DNA of 14,768 bases, taken from the NCBI GenBank assembly GCA_944386965.1, contig CALXDE010000145.1, positions 1 to 14,768 on the forward strand, in the 5' to 3' direction. The stretch is from an uncultured Oscillospiraceae bacterium (GTDB lineage: Bacteria; Bacillota_A; Clostridia; Oscillospirales; Oscillospiraceae). This document shows positions 1 through 6,069 of the stretch, piece after piece (position 1 is the stretch's first letter; each line of letters opens with the position of its first letter). The notes under the pieces are model-generated. The model did no database searches. It worked only from the letters and a program-made list of their open reading frames with translations, and had not been told where the DNA came from. The position numbers and the translations under genes were made by a program.

Positions 1-319
1 CGCCGGCGGCGATGGCCTGCATGCTGGGGACGTAGGCAAAGCTGACGCCCAGGATCACCGGCAGCCCCGAGCCGAACCGCCCGCCGATGGGGAAGAGCTG
101 CAGCAGGGTGGACACGGCGGACATCACTAGGGAGGCCTGGATCAGCAGGACCTGGTCGGACTGAGGCAGACCGATGGCGTTGGAGATGATAATGGCCGGC
201 GTGACGCACCCCACAATCATGGCCACCAGGTGCTGCAGGGCCAGGGAGACGGCGTCTCCCAGGGGCGGAATGCCCCGCGGCTGAAACAGCGTTTTTCGGC
301 TGCGTGCGGCTTTGTCCAT
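1..319 (-). CDS. NCS2-family xanthine/uracil permease, N-terminal part (gene continues beyond the window)
   Basis: Reading the minus strand from the ATG at 319 gives 106 uninterrupted codons that run off the window edge. The protein starts with a short basic cytoplasmic tail (MDKAARSRK), then a PRG-IPPLGDA stretch and the run QHLVAMIVGCVTPAIIISNA, which is typical of the first helix of nucleobase:cation symporter-2 (xanthine/uracil permease) proteins. A second hydrophobic segment (VLLIQASLVMSAVSTLLQLF) and a glycine-rich SGLPVILGVSFAYVPSM segment follow, as in that family. Family members are inner-membrane proteins of about 430-460 residues that import xanthine, uracil or urate with a proton or sodium ion. 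The start is supported by AAGGAG six bases upstream. The substrate cannot be told from this fragment; xanthine is my best guess. Confidence 0.85.
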   Translation of the reverse strand, partial: MDKAARSRKTLFQPRGIPPLGDAVSLALQHLVAMIVGCVTPAIIISNAIGLPQSDQVLLIQASLVMSAVSTLLQLFPIGGRFGSGLPVILGVSFAYVPSMQAIAAG

Positions 320-362
320 GGCAATGCTCCTTTTCACTGTCGTTGGGTGGAGAATTACCCCT

Positions 363-390
363 ATCATACCATGGATTTTCGGAAAAGCAA
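363..390 (-). promoter_or_regulatory. Probable sigma-70 promoter of the NCS2 permease
   Basis: On the minus strand there is an extended -10 element, TGGTATGAT (TATGAT at 368-363), with TTGCTT (390-385) 16 bases further upstream as a weak -35. The implied leader is only about 35 nt, so there is no room for a purine riboswitch. Confidence 0.5.
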
Positions 391-431
391 AGCCCCATCC
401 GGCCCCTCCGGACCCGGAGAAAAAGTGGGGG

Positions 432-460
432 TTGACAGATGGAAGATGGAATGTTACAAT
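432..460 (+). promoter_or_regulatory. Sigma-70 promoter with tandem 11-bp repeats at the start site
   Basis: TTGACA at 432-437 and TACAAT at 455-460 are separated by exactly 17 bases, a near-consensus vegetative promoter for the 98-aa gene at 503. The -10 element is embedded in an 11-bp direct repeat, GTTACAATTTG, at 453-463 and 464-474, followed by a third partial unit TTAC at 475. This covers the -10 and the likely transcription start, where a repressor would bind. Confidence 0.8.
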
Positions 461-502
461 TTGGTTACAATTTGTTACCGCTTTGAAAGGAGTGTTACGA
501 AC

Positions 503-799
503 ATGGCAGCAGCCCAGAAGACGGAGGGCCTGATGTATAAGGGCCGTCCACTCCGCCGTGTTGGAAACATGATCTATTACGGGTCCATGGCGGACCCCTA
601 TATCATTCTCATGCAGGTGCGGGAGAGCAAAAAGGTCCAGGACCTGGATGTGGCAACCAAGGTTTCCGTGGAGCTTCAGCTCACGGCCCAGAATCTCAGA
701 AGCCGGGACCGCATCGTGAAGAAGACGGAGAAGGACAGCCTCTACTCCGCCATGGACTTTGGCTCCGTGTGGCTGGAGCGGGCCCTCAGCGGCAAGTAA
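503..799 (+). CDS. Conserved small protein of unknown function (98 aa)
   Basis: The ATG at 503 is preceded by GAAAGGAG (485-492), a strong ribosome-binding site; codons further upstream in this frame overlap the promoter and are not used. The 98-residue product has no signal peptide or membrane segment. Its first half contains a compact motif (YKGRPLRRVGNMIYYGSM, then DPYIILMQV) that looks like a beta-rich fold. The second half is charged (VQDLDVATKVSVELQLT, RDRIVKKTEKDSLYSAMDFG). I recall similar short hypothetical proteins in Oscillospiraceae but know no function. It lies 58 bp upstream of the NlpC/P60 gene in the same direction with no terminator between, so the two are probably co-transcribed. 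Confidence 0.8.
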   Translation: MAAAQKTEGLMYKGRPLRRVGNMIYYGSMADPYIILMQVRESKKVQDLDVATKVSVELQLTAQNLRSRDRIVKKTEKDSLYSAMDFGSVWLERALSGK

Positions 800-857
800 G
801 AGAGGATTTTCAGAAGAGAAGCTACGGACGTTACGAAAGATAGAGAGGAGCCGACCC

Positions 858-1565
858 ATGCGTGTACTGCCGAGACTGATGATGAAACTGCTGCTTGTCG
901 TCTGCACCGCCATGCTCTTGAGCGTGATGGTGGCCGCCGCGGAGGGGACCTCCGGCAAGGTGACCGCCGATGCCCTGCACATCCGCTCCGGTCCCAGCAC
1001 CGAGACGGAGATCCTTGGCAAGTTTTATAACGGCGCCGTGGTGGAACTCACCGGCGAGGAGGGGGACTGGTATACCATCTCCTATAACGGCGCCACGGCG
1101 TATCTCCACAAGGATTACATCCAGCTGGTGGATGAAGCGGCGGAGGATGCCGCCGAAACCTACTCCATGGAGAGCCACGAGCTCAAGGCCAGTGTGGTGG
1201 ACGAGGCCTGCACCCACATCGGCGCCCCCTATGTCTACGGCGGAGCGTCTCCCAGCGGGTTTGACTGCTCCGGTTTTACCAGCTATGTGTACAAGCAGTT
1301 CGGCTACTCCATCGCCCGCACCGCCAGCGACCAGCTGGACTGCGGGGTCAGCGTGGAGCGGGACGCTCTGCAGATGGGCGACCTGGTGTTCTTCCGGGAC
1401 CCCAGCGTCTCCACCAAGGCGGCCAGCCACGTGGGAATCTATATCGGCGGCGGACAGTTTGTCCACGCCACCTCCAGCCGCACCGGATATGTGAAGGTCA
1501 GCTATCTCAGCGAGAGCTATTTTGATACATATTATGTGGGCGCCCGCCGGATCATCACCGACTGA
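858..1565 (+). CDS. Exported SH3b-NlpC/P60 peptidoglycan hydrolase
   Basis: The 235-aa protein has a signal peptide (residues 1-28: basic start, then LLLVVCTAMLLSVMVAAA), a bacterial SH3 domain (about 33-90, with the typical ALHIRSGPSTETEILGKF start and GDWYTISYNG core), a short acidic linker, and a C-terminal NlpC/P60 domain (about 112-235). The catalytic triad is visible: Cys137 in GFDCSGF, His191 in SHVGIYIG and His203 in FVHATS. Family members cut the gamma-D-Glu-meso-diaminopimelate bond (or an equivalent bond) in wall stem peptides; SH3b domains bind the wall. The ATG at 858 is chosen because GAGAGGAG precedes it and the signal peptide follows at once; the longer frame starting at 759 overlaps the upstream gene. 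The length suits a single-SH3 housekeeping hydrolase, so a role in growth or division is inferred. Confidence 0.93.
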   Translation: MRVLPRLMMKLLLVVCTAMLLSVMVAAAEGTSGKVTADALHIRSGPSTETEILGKFYNGAVVELTGEEGDWYTISYNGATAYLHKDYIQLVDEAAEDAAETYSMESHELKASVVDEACTHIGAPYVYGGASPSGFDCSGFTSYVYKQFGYSIARTASDQLDCGVSVERDALQMGDLVFFRDPSVSTKAASHVGIYIGGGQFVHATSSRTGYVKVSYLSESYFDTYYVGARRIITD

Positions 1566-1589
1566 GCCTGCGGCAGAGATCGAGAGGAA

Positions 1590-1627
1590 AGAGGGCCCTC
1601 CGCCTGGAATCAGGCGGAGGGCCCTTT
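1590..1627 (+). terminator. Rho-independent terminator after the NlpC/P60 gene
   Basis: There is a perfect 15-bp stem (1592-1606 with 1611-1625) and a GAAT loop, extended by a G-T and an A-T pair, 24 bases after the stop codon. The following T-tract is short (TTTCT). No gene opposes it, so it should end the 503-1565 unit. Confidence 0.8.
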
Positions 1628-1641
1628 CTGACTGGCAGCGC

Positions 1642-1670
1642 TTGCGCGGAGAGGCCGGGACTGGTATAAT
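1642..1670 (+). promoter_or_regulatory. Sigma-70 promoter of the NusG-II / Gx transporter pair
   Basis: TTGCGC (1642-1647), a 17-base spacer and TATAAT (1665-1670) with an extended TGG just upstream. It lies 27 bases before the start codon of the next gene and after the terminator. Confidence 0.75.
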
Positions 1671-1696
1671 CGGTCAAAAGGAAAGGAGGGGGCGCT

Positions 1697-2059
1697 GTGG
1701 GCAGGCGCGCCATGGACCTGATTCTGATTGCCGGAATCCTGCTGGCGGCAGCGGCGCTGGGACTGGCCCTCGGGCCGGGAGAGCAGGGCGGCAGCGTCCT
1801 GGTGCTCCAGGACGGGGAGGAGATCGCCCGGTACGATCTGGACGAGGACCGGACCGTCACAATCGGAGAGGGAGACTACAATGTACTGGAGATCCGGGAC
1901 GGTGAGGCCGCCGTGGTGGACGCCAACTGCGGCGACCACACCTGCGTCAGGACCGGAGCGGTGAGCCGGGCAGGGGAGAGCATCATCTGTCTGCCCCACC
2001 GGCTGGAGATCCGGATCGTGGGCGGGACGGACAGCGGTGTGGATATCGCGGCGGGATAG
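1697..2059 (+). CDS. NusG domain II-containing membrane-anchored protein
   Basis: The 120-aa protein has one N-terminal hydrophobic helix (residues 7-26) and a C-terminal NusG-II-type domain (about 32-116). It shows the typical cysteine pattern: Cys78 and Cys83 in NCGDHTC and Cys98 in SIICLPHRLEIRI. In Firmicutes such proteins are small extracytoplasmic proteins often found beside a Gx transporter, FMN-transferase or Rnf-type genes; their biochemical role is not established, and the cysteines suggest redox or metal binding. A GTG start at 1697 fits best because AGGAGGG (1684-1690) lies six bases upstream; the next in-frame ATG is at 1712. The gene is followed after 13 bases by the Gx transporter gene, so they form an operon. 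Confidence 0.88.
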   Translation: MGRRAMDLILIAGILLAAAALGLALGPGEQGGSVLVLQDGEEIARYDLDEDRTVTIGEGDYNVLEIRDGEAAVVDANCGDHTCVRTGAVSRAGESIICLPHRLEIRIVGGTDSGVDIAAG

Positions 2060-2072
2060 GAGGCAAGGCGAA

Positions 2073-2558
2073 ATGCGGGCAAAAAAAATAGCGGCCATGG
2101 GCCTGCTGCTGGCCCTGGCCATGACGCTCTCCTGGGTAGAGCAGCTGGTGCCGTGGTCGGTGACGGTTCCGGGGGTGAAGCTGGGACTGGCCAACCTGGC
2201 GGTGATTTTTACCCTGTACCGCATCGGTACCCGGGCGGCCTGGGGACTGTCCCTGCTGCGGGTGGCGCTGGTGTCCCTCACCTTCGGCAACGCCTACAGC
2301 CTGTGGTACAGTCTGGCCGGGGCGGTACTGAGCCTTGTGGTGATGACGCTGCTGCGAAAGACCGGGAAATTCTCCCTGCTGGGCGTCAGCGTGGCCGGGG
2401 CGGTGTGCCACAACTTGGGCCAGATCGCCGTGGCGGCGGCTGTGCTGGGCAGCGCCTCCATGGTCTACTACCTGCCGGTGCTGCTGGCCTCCGGCGTGCT
2501 GGCGGGGGTGTGCATCGGCGCGGTGGCGGCCATTCTGGTCCGCCGCATCCAGCTTTAG
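2073..2558 (+). CDS. Gx transporter / heptaprenyl diphosphate synthase component I family membrane protein
   Basis: The 161-aa protein is almost entirely hydrophobic, with about five helices. It has the family hallmarks MTLSWVEQLVP near the start, GVKLGLANLAVIFTLY (about 34-49) and FGNAYSLWYSLAGAVLSLVVM (about 71-91). The family (Pfam Hpre_diP_synt_I, also called Gx transporter) has an ECF S-component-like fold; its name as a synthase subunit is doubtful, and a transport or quinone-related role is inferred from common neighbours. The ATG at 2073 has TAGGAGG (2057-2063) ten bases upstream, overlapping the stop codon of the previous gene. No polyprenyl synthetase or FMN transferase gene follows here, unlike many relatives. 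Its stop codon overlaps the stop of the convergent DUF2284 gene. Confidence 0.88.
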   Translation: MRAKKIAAMGLLLALAMTLSWVEQLVPWSVTVPGVKLGLANLAVIFTLYRIGTRAAWGLSLLRVALVSLTFGNAYSLWYSLAGAVLSLVVMTLLRKTGKFSLLGVSVAGAVCHNLGQIAVAAAVLGSASMVYYLPVLLASGVLAGVCIGAVAAILVRRIQL

Positions 2559-3094
2559 CCGTAGAGCAGCAGACTGAACCAGGTGACCAGGTTCCCCCCG
2601 GCCTGGAAGTCAATGCCGAACTGCTCCGCCAGGTCTGTCACCAGGATGCCCTGGCTCTCCACACAGGGGAACATCTTCTCCGGAAAGCGGCAGGGGCCGT
2701 CCGGATAGGCGCAGCGGGCACAGATGGCGCAGGACTCGGTGGAGAGGACAAAGGGCTCGATCCCCTGGGCGCGGAACAGGTCCCGGACCTGCCGGGTCAA
2801 CTCCTCGTGCTCCTCCCGGGTGGACAGGGTCTGGGCCATATCCGCGATGTCCGTCACCTCCGAGAGGGAGGTGATCAGCAGGGCGTTGGGGTAGGAGAGA
2901 CAGTGTTTCCTGCATTCCTCCACCGGCCCCACCGCCGGGGGACAGGCCCAGGACTTGCCGTACTGCGGGCACTCGGCGCGGCAGATGTGGCGGACCTTTT
3001 CGGAGAATTTCAGCGCCGCCGTGGGGAAAAACTCGTACTGCACAATGGGCAGCTGCGCCATCTGCTGTTCCAGCAGGGAGCGGTCCAGAGACAT
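2555..3094 (-). CDS. DUF2284 predicted metal-binding protein
   Basis: The 179-aa soluble protein is rich in spaced cysteines: C38 and C42 (CRAECPQYGKSWACPP reaches C51), C61, C65, then a cluster C122-x2-C125-x2-C128 (SCAICARCAYPDGPC) with C135 and C144. This pattern, with CPPAVG and PDGPCRFPE, matches DUF2284, a family annotated as predicted metal-binding proteins in anaerobes and thought to hold metal or iron-sulfur centres; the reaction is unknown. The ATG at 3094 is preferred because GAGGTGAT lies just upstream. A GTG at 3103 would extend the frame by three codons but overlaps that ribosome-binding site. The gene is downstream of the 73-aa gene in the same direction and converges, with overlapping stops, on the Gx transporter gene. 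Confidence 0.88.
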   Translation of the reverse strand: MSLDRSLLEQQMAQLPIVQYEFFPTAALKFSEKVRHICRAECPQYGKSWACPPAVGPVEECRKHCLSYPNALLITSLSEVTDIADMAQTLSTREEHEELTRQVRDLFRAQGIEPFVLSTESCAICARCAYPDGPCRFPEKMFPCVESQGILVTDLAEQFGIDFQAGGNLVTWFSLLLYG

Positions 3095-3140
3095 GGAAAT
3101 CACCTCGACAGGGAGAATGCCGCCGCGGGGCGGAACAGTG

Positions 3141-3168
3141 GGGAGGAGCGCCCTGGCGCCCCTCCCCG
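3141..3168. terminator. GC-rich hairpin between the 73-aa and DUF2284 genes
   Basis: Two 13-base arms (3141-3153 and 3156-3168) pair with one mismatch and a tiny loop. No T-run follows on either strand, so this may be a partial terminator, an RNA-stabilising stem or an attenuator between the two minus-strand genes. It starts 13 bases after the stop of the 73-aa gene. Confidence 0.45.
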
Positions 3169-3181
3169 TGGGTTCTATGGG

Positions 3182-3403
3182 TTACACCTCGCTGAAGGTA
3201 TAGCGGTGGCGCTGGGCGGCCTCGCAGACCACCTCCACGATCAGCGTGCCGTCCTTCTCGCTGGAGGAGATCTCCGCGGACTTGTCGTTTTTGTAGAGAT
3301 CCGTGACATAGGCGATGGGGTCCTCCAGCTCCAGTTCCAGAAATTCCTTGGCATCCGGGGCGCAGGGGTTGTAGACTTCCTTGACGACTTCGTAGGTTTT
3401 CAT
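3182..3403 (-). CDS. Small acidic hypothetical protein (73 aa)
   Basis: The product (MKTYEVVKEVYNPCAPDAKE...) has 73 residues, is acidic, and has a single cysteine (residue 14) and no membrane segment. The C-terminal half (GTLIVEVVCEAAQRHRYTF) looks like two beta strands, suggesting a small alpha/beta domain. The start is secure: GAAAGGAGG lies six bases upstream of the ATG at 3403, and a consensus promoter lies further upstream. I recognise no family. It is the first gene of a probable two-gene unit with the DUF2284 protein, separated by an 87-bp gap that contains a strong hairpin. Confidence 0.8.
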   Translation of the reverse strand: MKTYEVVKEVYNPCAPDAKEFLELELEDPIAYVTDLYKNDKSAEISSSEKDGTLIVEVVCEAAQRHRYTFSEV

Positions 3404-3451
3404 GGGGGCCTCCTTTCCCTTCGTTGGCTGTTGTTGAAATTGCTACATTCT

Positions 3452-3480
3452 ATTGTAGCGGATTTTTCAAAATTTTGCAA
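3452..3480 (-). promoter_or_regulatory. Sigma-70 promoter of the 73-aa / DUF2284 unit, overlapped by a spaced dyad
   Basis: Minus-strand TTGCAA (3480-3475), a 17-base spacer and TACAAT (3457-3452). The -10 overlaps a spaced inverted repeat, GCTACA-N6-TGTAGC (3442-3459), a possible operator. Confidence 0.7.
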
Positions 3481-3537
3481 GATCTAACGAAAAGCAGCCG
3501 GAAGAAAAACGCCCGCGGTCCGCCAGACGCAAAGTGC

Positions 3538-3569
3538 TTGACACGGCGGGCGGCCCTTGGTAATATAAT
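3538..3569 (+). promoter_or_regulatory. Sigma-70 promoter of the T-box leader and cysE-cysS
   Basis: A perfect TTGACA lies at 3538-3543. TAATAT follows after 17 bases (3561-3566) and a perfect TATAAT after 20 bases (3564-3569); which hexamer serves as the -10 is unclear. Transcription would start near 3575, just before the T-box elements. Confidence 0.7.
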
Positions 3570-3585
3570 ACTGTTGGAAAGCCAC

Positions 3586-3800
3586 TGTGAACGGGAAGAG
3601 TACCGGCAGCACAGGCACGCAGAGAGGGACGGTCACCGGCTGAAAGCCGTCCTGCGCCGGCAGCGGGGAAGGTGCGCCCGGGAGTGGGAGGGGTAATGCC
3701 CTCCGCGTGAGCTGCGATACCGGCTTGACGAGTGAAACAGGAGAGTGGAACCGCGTGATGGACGCCTCTCTGCCCCGTGGGCAGAGGGCGTTTTTGTTTT
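3586..3800 (+). promoter_or_regulatory. T-box riboswitch, probably tRNA-Cys responsive
   Basis: T-box leaders read the charging state of a tRNA and let transcription through when the tRNA is uncharged. The visible landmarks, in order, are: the Stem I start GGGAAGAGTA (about 3593-3602) with the kink-turn type GA motif, the AGAGAGG bulge (3621-3627), a GGCTGAAAGCC distal hairpin (about 3638-3648), a candidate specifier TGC (Cys codon) at 3713-3715 in GAGCTGCGATA, the near-canonical T-box sequence AGAGTGGAACCGCG (3742-3755), and an intrinsic terminator (3763-3795). The downstream genes are cysE and cysS, which fits cysteine sensing. The class assignment is firm; the exact specifier base is my reading and not a computed fold. 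Confidence 0.92.
3763..3800 (+). terminator. T-box regulated intrinsic terminator
   Basis: Twelve base pairs join 3763-3775 with 3779-3790 (one bulged T at 3767, loop CGT), followed by TTTTTGTTTT. The 5' arm lies just after the T-box sequence, as expected for the switch between terminator and antiterminator. Confidence 0.9.
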
Positions 3801-3871
3801 CCAGGGTCCCGCTCGCAGCATATCCTGTCCGCTCGGATGGAATCCTAAGTGGAAAAGGAAACCTTGTGTGT

Positions 3872-4510
3872 ATGCTCTCTGAAACCCTCACCGCTTATCA
3901 GAAGCGGGACCCGGCCGCCCGGAGCAAGCTGGAGATCTTCCTGCTCTACACGGGCGTCCATGCCACGATCTATTACCGGATCGCCCACCGCCTCTACCGC
4001 TGGCATGCCTATTTTCTGGCCAGACTGATCTCCCAGTGGTGCCGGTTCTGGACCGGCATTGAGATTCACCCGGGCGCCACCATCGGCCGCCGCCTGGTCA
4101 TTGACCACGGCACGGGCATCGTCATTGGGGAAACCGCGGAGCTGGGAGACGACGTCCTCCTCTATCAGCAGGTCACCCTGGGCGGCACCGGCAAGGACGT
4201 GGGCAAGCGCCATCCCACCATCGGCAACAACGTGATGATCGGCGCCGGGGCCAAGGTCCTGGGCCCCATCACCATCCACGACAACGCCCGCATCGCCGCC
4301 GGCGCCGTGGTGCTCCAGGAGGTGCCCGAGGGGGCCACCGCCGTGGGTGTGCCTGCCCAGATCGTCCGCGTCCACGGAGAGAAGGTCCGGTCCTATGCCG
4401 ACGAGGTGGATCAGACCAGCGTGGAGGACCCGGTGCTGGAGGAGATCCGGGCGCTGAACCGGCGTATCGAGGAATTGGAACGAAGATTACAGGAAGAGAA
4501 AGGAACCTGA
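3872..4510 (+). CDS. cysE: Serine O-acetyltransferase
   Basis: This 212-aa enzyme transfers acetyl from acetyl-CoA to L-serine, making O-acetylserine, the substrate of cysteine synthase. It shows a short helical N-terminal domain ([19 protein letters not shown], residues 13-31) and then left-handed beta-helix hexapeptide repeats (about 62-165). The active-site motif is [13 protein letters not shown] with Asp78 and His79; TLGGTGK is at 102-108, RHPTIG with His114 at 113-118, and GVPAQIV at 159-165. The C-terminal end (about 186-209) is a charged coiled coil in place of the usual short tail. The length suits Firmicute CysE, which lacks part of the long N-terminal domain of E. coli. The ATG at 3872 is used; a GTG at 3866 is better spaced from AGGA (3856-3859) and may be the true start. 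The gene is controlled by the T-box leader, and cysS starts four bases after its stop. Confidence 0.95.
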   Translation: MLSETLTAYQKRDPAARSKLEIFLLYTGVHATIYYRIAHRLYRWHAYFLARLISQWCRFWTGIEIHPGATIGRRLVIDHGTGIVIGETAELGDDVLLYQQVTLGGTGKDVGKRHPTIGNNVMIGAGAKVLGPITIHDNARIAAGAVVLQEVPEGATAVGVPAQIVRVHGEKVRSYADEVDQTSVEDPVLEEIRALNRRIEELERRLQEEKGT

Positions 4511-4514
4511 TACT

Positions 4515-5960
4515 ATGTACCTCTACAACTCCGCCACCCATAAAAAGGCTGAATTCACCACCCACACCCCCGGCCGTGTGGAGATGTACACCTGCGGCCC
4601 CACGGTGTACCATTTTGCCCACATCGGCAACCTCCGGTCCTACATCATGGAGGATGTGCTGGAGAAGTTCCTCCGCTACGAGGGATACGATGTCCACCGG
4701 GTCATGAACATCACCGACGTGGGCCATCTGGCCAGCGACGCGGATACCGGCGAGGACAAGATGCTCAAGGGGGCCAAGCGGGAGCACAAGAGCGTCATGG
4801 AGATCGCAAAATTCTATACCGACGCCTTCTTTGCCGACTGCGCCAAGCTCAACATCAAGACCCCCGACGTGGTCCAGCCCGCCACCGGCTGCATCGACGA
4901 GTATATCAGGATCGTTTCTTCCCTCATTGAGAAGGGGTACGCCTATCTGGCCGGGGGCAACGTGTACTTCGACACCAGCAAGCTTCAGCGCTATTATATC
5001 TTCAACGACCACGACGAGGAGGACCTGGCCGTGGGCGTCCGGGAGGGCGTGGAGGAGGACACCAACAAGCGCAACAAAAACGACTTCGTCCTCTGGTTCA
5101 CCAAGTCCAAGTTCGAGGACCAGGCCCTCAAGTGGGACTCCCCCTGGGGCGTGGGTTACCCGGGCTGGCACATCGAGTGCTCCGGCATCTCCATGAAGTA
5201 CAACGGGGAATATCTGGATCTGCACTGCGGCGGCATCGACAACGCCTTCCCCCACCACACCAACGAGGTCGCCCAGTCCGAGAGCTACCTGGGCCACCCC
5301 TGGTGCAAGCAGTGGTTCCATGTCCACCACCTGAACACCACCTCCGGGAAGATGAGCAAGTCCTCCGGAGAGTTCCTCACCGTCTCCCTCCTGGAGGAGA
5401 AGGGCTATGATCCCCTGAGCTACCGCTTCTTCTGTCTCCAGAGCCACTACCGCAAGAGCCTGGTGTTCTCCTGGGAGAACCTGACCAACGCCCAGGGGGC
5501 CTATCAGAAGCTCCTGCGGCGCATCGCCGCCCTCTCGCCGGAGGGGGAGGCAGACCAGGATGCGGTGGCATCCTACAAAGAGAAATTCCTCCAGCAGGTG
5601 GGCAACGACCTGAACACCTCCATGGGTGTCACCCTGCTCTATGACGCCCTGAAGGCCCAGGTGAGCGACGCCACCAAGCGGGCCATCCTGGAGAGCTTTG
5701 ACAGCGTGCTGAGCCTGAGCCTGCTGGAGAAGGCGGACGCCCTGCGCGCCGAACAGGCCAAGGCCCAGACCGCCACGGCGGACGGCGGCTTCACCATCAC
5801 CGGCGAGGGGGACGCGGAGATCGACGCGCTGGTCCTCCGGCGCGCCCAGGCCAAGAAGGCCAGGGACTTCGCCGAGGCCGACCGCATCCGGGATGAGCTG
5901 AAAGCGAAGGGGATCGAGGTCACCGACACCAAGGAGGGCGCCTCCTGGCGCCGGGTGTGA
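4515..5960 (+). CDS. cysS: Cysteinyl-tRNA synthetase
   Basis: The 481-aa class I synthetase charges tRNA-Cys with cysteine in the cytoplasm. It has the HIGH-type motif HIGN (36-39) after TCGPTVY, and KMSKS at 279-283 (SGKMSKSSGEF). The zinc ligands expected from E. coli CysRS are present: Cys27, Cys222 in ECSGIS, His247 and Glu251 in FPHHTNE. The WHIEC and HCGGIDNAFPHH signatures are intact. A helical C-terminal anticodon-binding region ends in RRAQAKKARDFAEADRIRDE, typical of the family. The length is normal. The start lies four bases after cysE, with AAAGGA (4499-4504) as ribosome-binding site. Co-transcription with cysE under one T-box makes cysteine supply and tRNA charging respond to the same signal. 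Confidence 0.97.
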   Translation: MYLYNSATHKKAEFTTHTPGRVEMYTCGPTVYHFAHIGNLRSYIMEDVLEKFLRYEGYDVHRVMNITDVGHLASDADTGEDKMLKGAKREHKSVMEIAKFYTDAFFADCAKLNIKTPDVVQPATGCIDEYIRIVSSLIEKGYAYLAGGNVYFDTSKLQRYYIFNDHDEEDLAVGVREGVEEDTNKRNKNDFVLWFTKSKFEDQALKWDSPWGVGYPGWHIECSGISMKYNGEYLDLHCGGIDNAFPHHTNEVAQSESYLGHPWCKQWFHVHHLNTTSGKMSKSSGEFLTVSLLEEKGYDPLSYRFFCLQSHYRKSLVFSWENLTNAQGAYQKLLRRIAALSPEGEADQDAVASYKEKFLQQVGNDLNTSMGVTLLYDALKAQVSDATKRAILESFDSVLSLSLLEKADALRAEQAKAQTATADGGFTITGEGDAEIDALVLRRAQAKKARDFAEADRIRDELKAKGIEVTDTKEGASWRRV

Positions 5961-5989
5961 CGCGGGAAACCGGTGCCGGAAAACAGAAC

Positions 5990-6030
5990 AGGGGCTGGGG
6001 CGCCGCCGGAAAGGCGGGACCCCAGCCCCT
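5990..6030. terminator. Bidirectional terminator between cysS and the nfnAB-like operon
   Basis: A perfect 11-bp outer stem (5990-6000 with 6020-6030) carries an inner CCGCC/GGCGG stem. T-rich sequence flanks it on both strands (TTGTGTTGTT to the right; TGTTCTGTTTT on the minus strand to the left), as expected between convergent genes. Confidence 0.85.
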
Positions 6031-6069
6031 TGTGTTGTTATGGGCGCCGCGGGGAATGCCTGCCCCCGC

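Noticed and set aside
2153..3487. Long open frame (444 codons) on the plus strand through the Gx transporter and DUF2284 genes
   Set aside because: It is an out-of-frame shadow in GC-rich DNA: it overlaps genes with clear families, has no ribosome-binding site and a low-complexity Gly/Arg-rich product.
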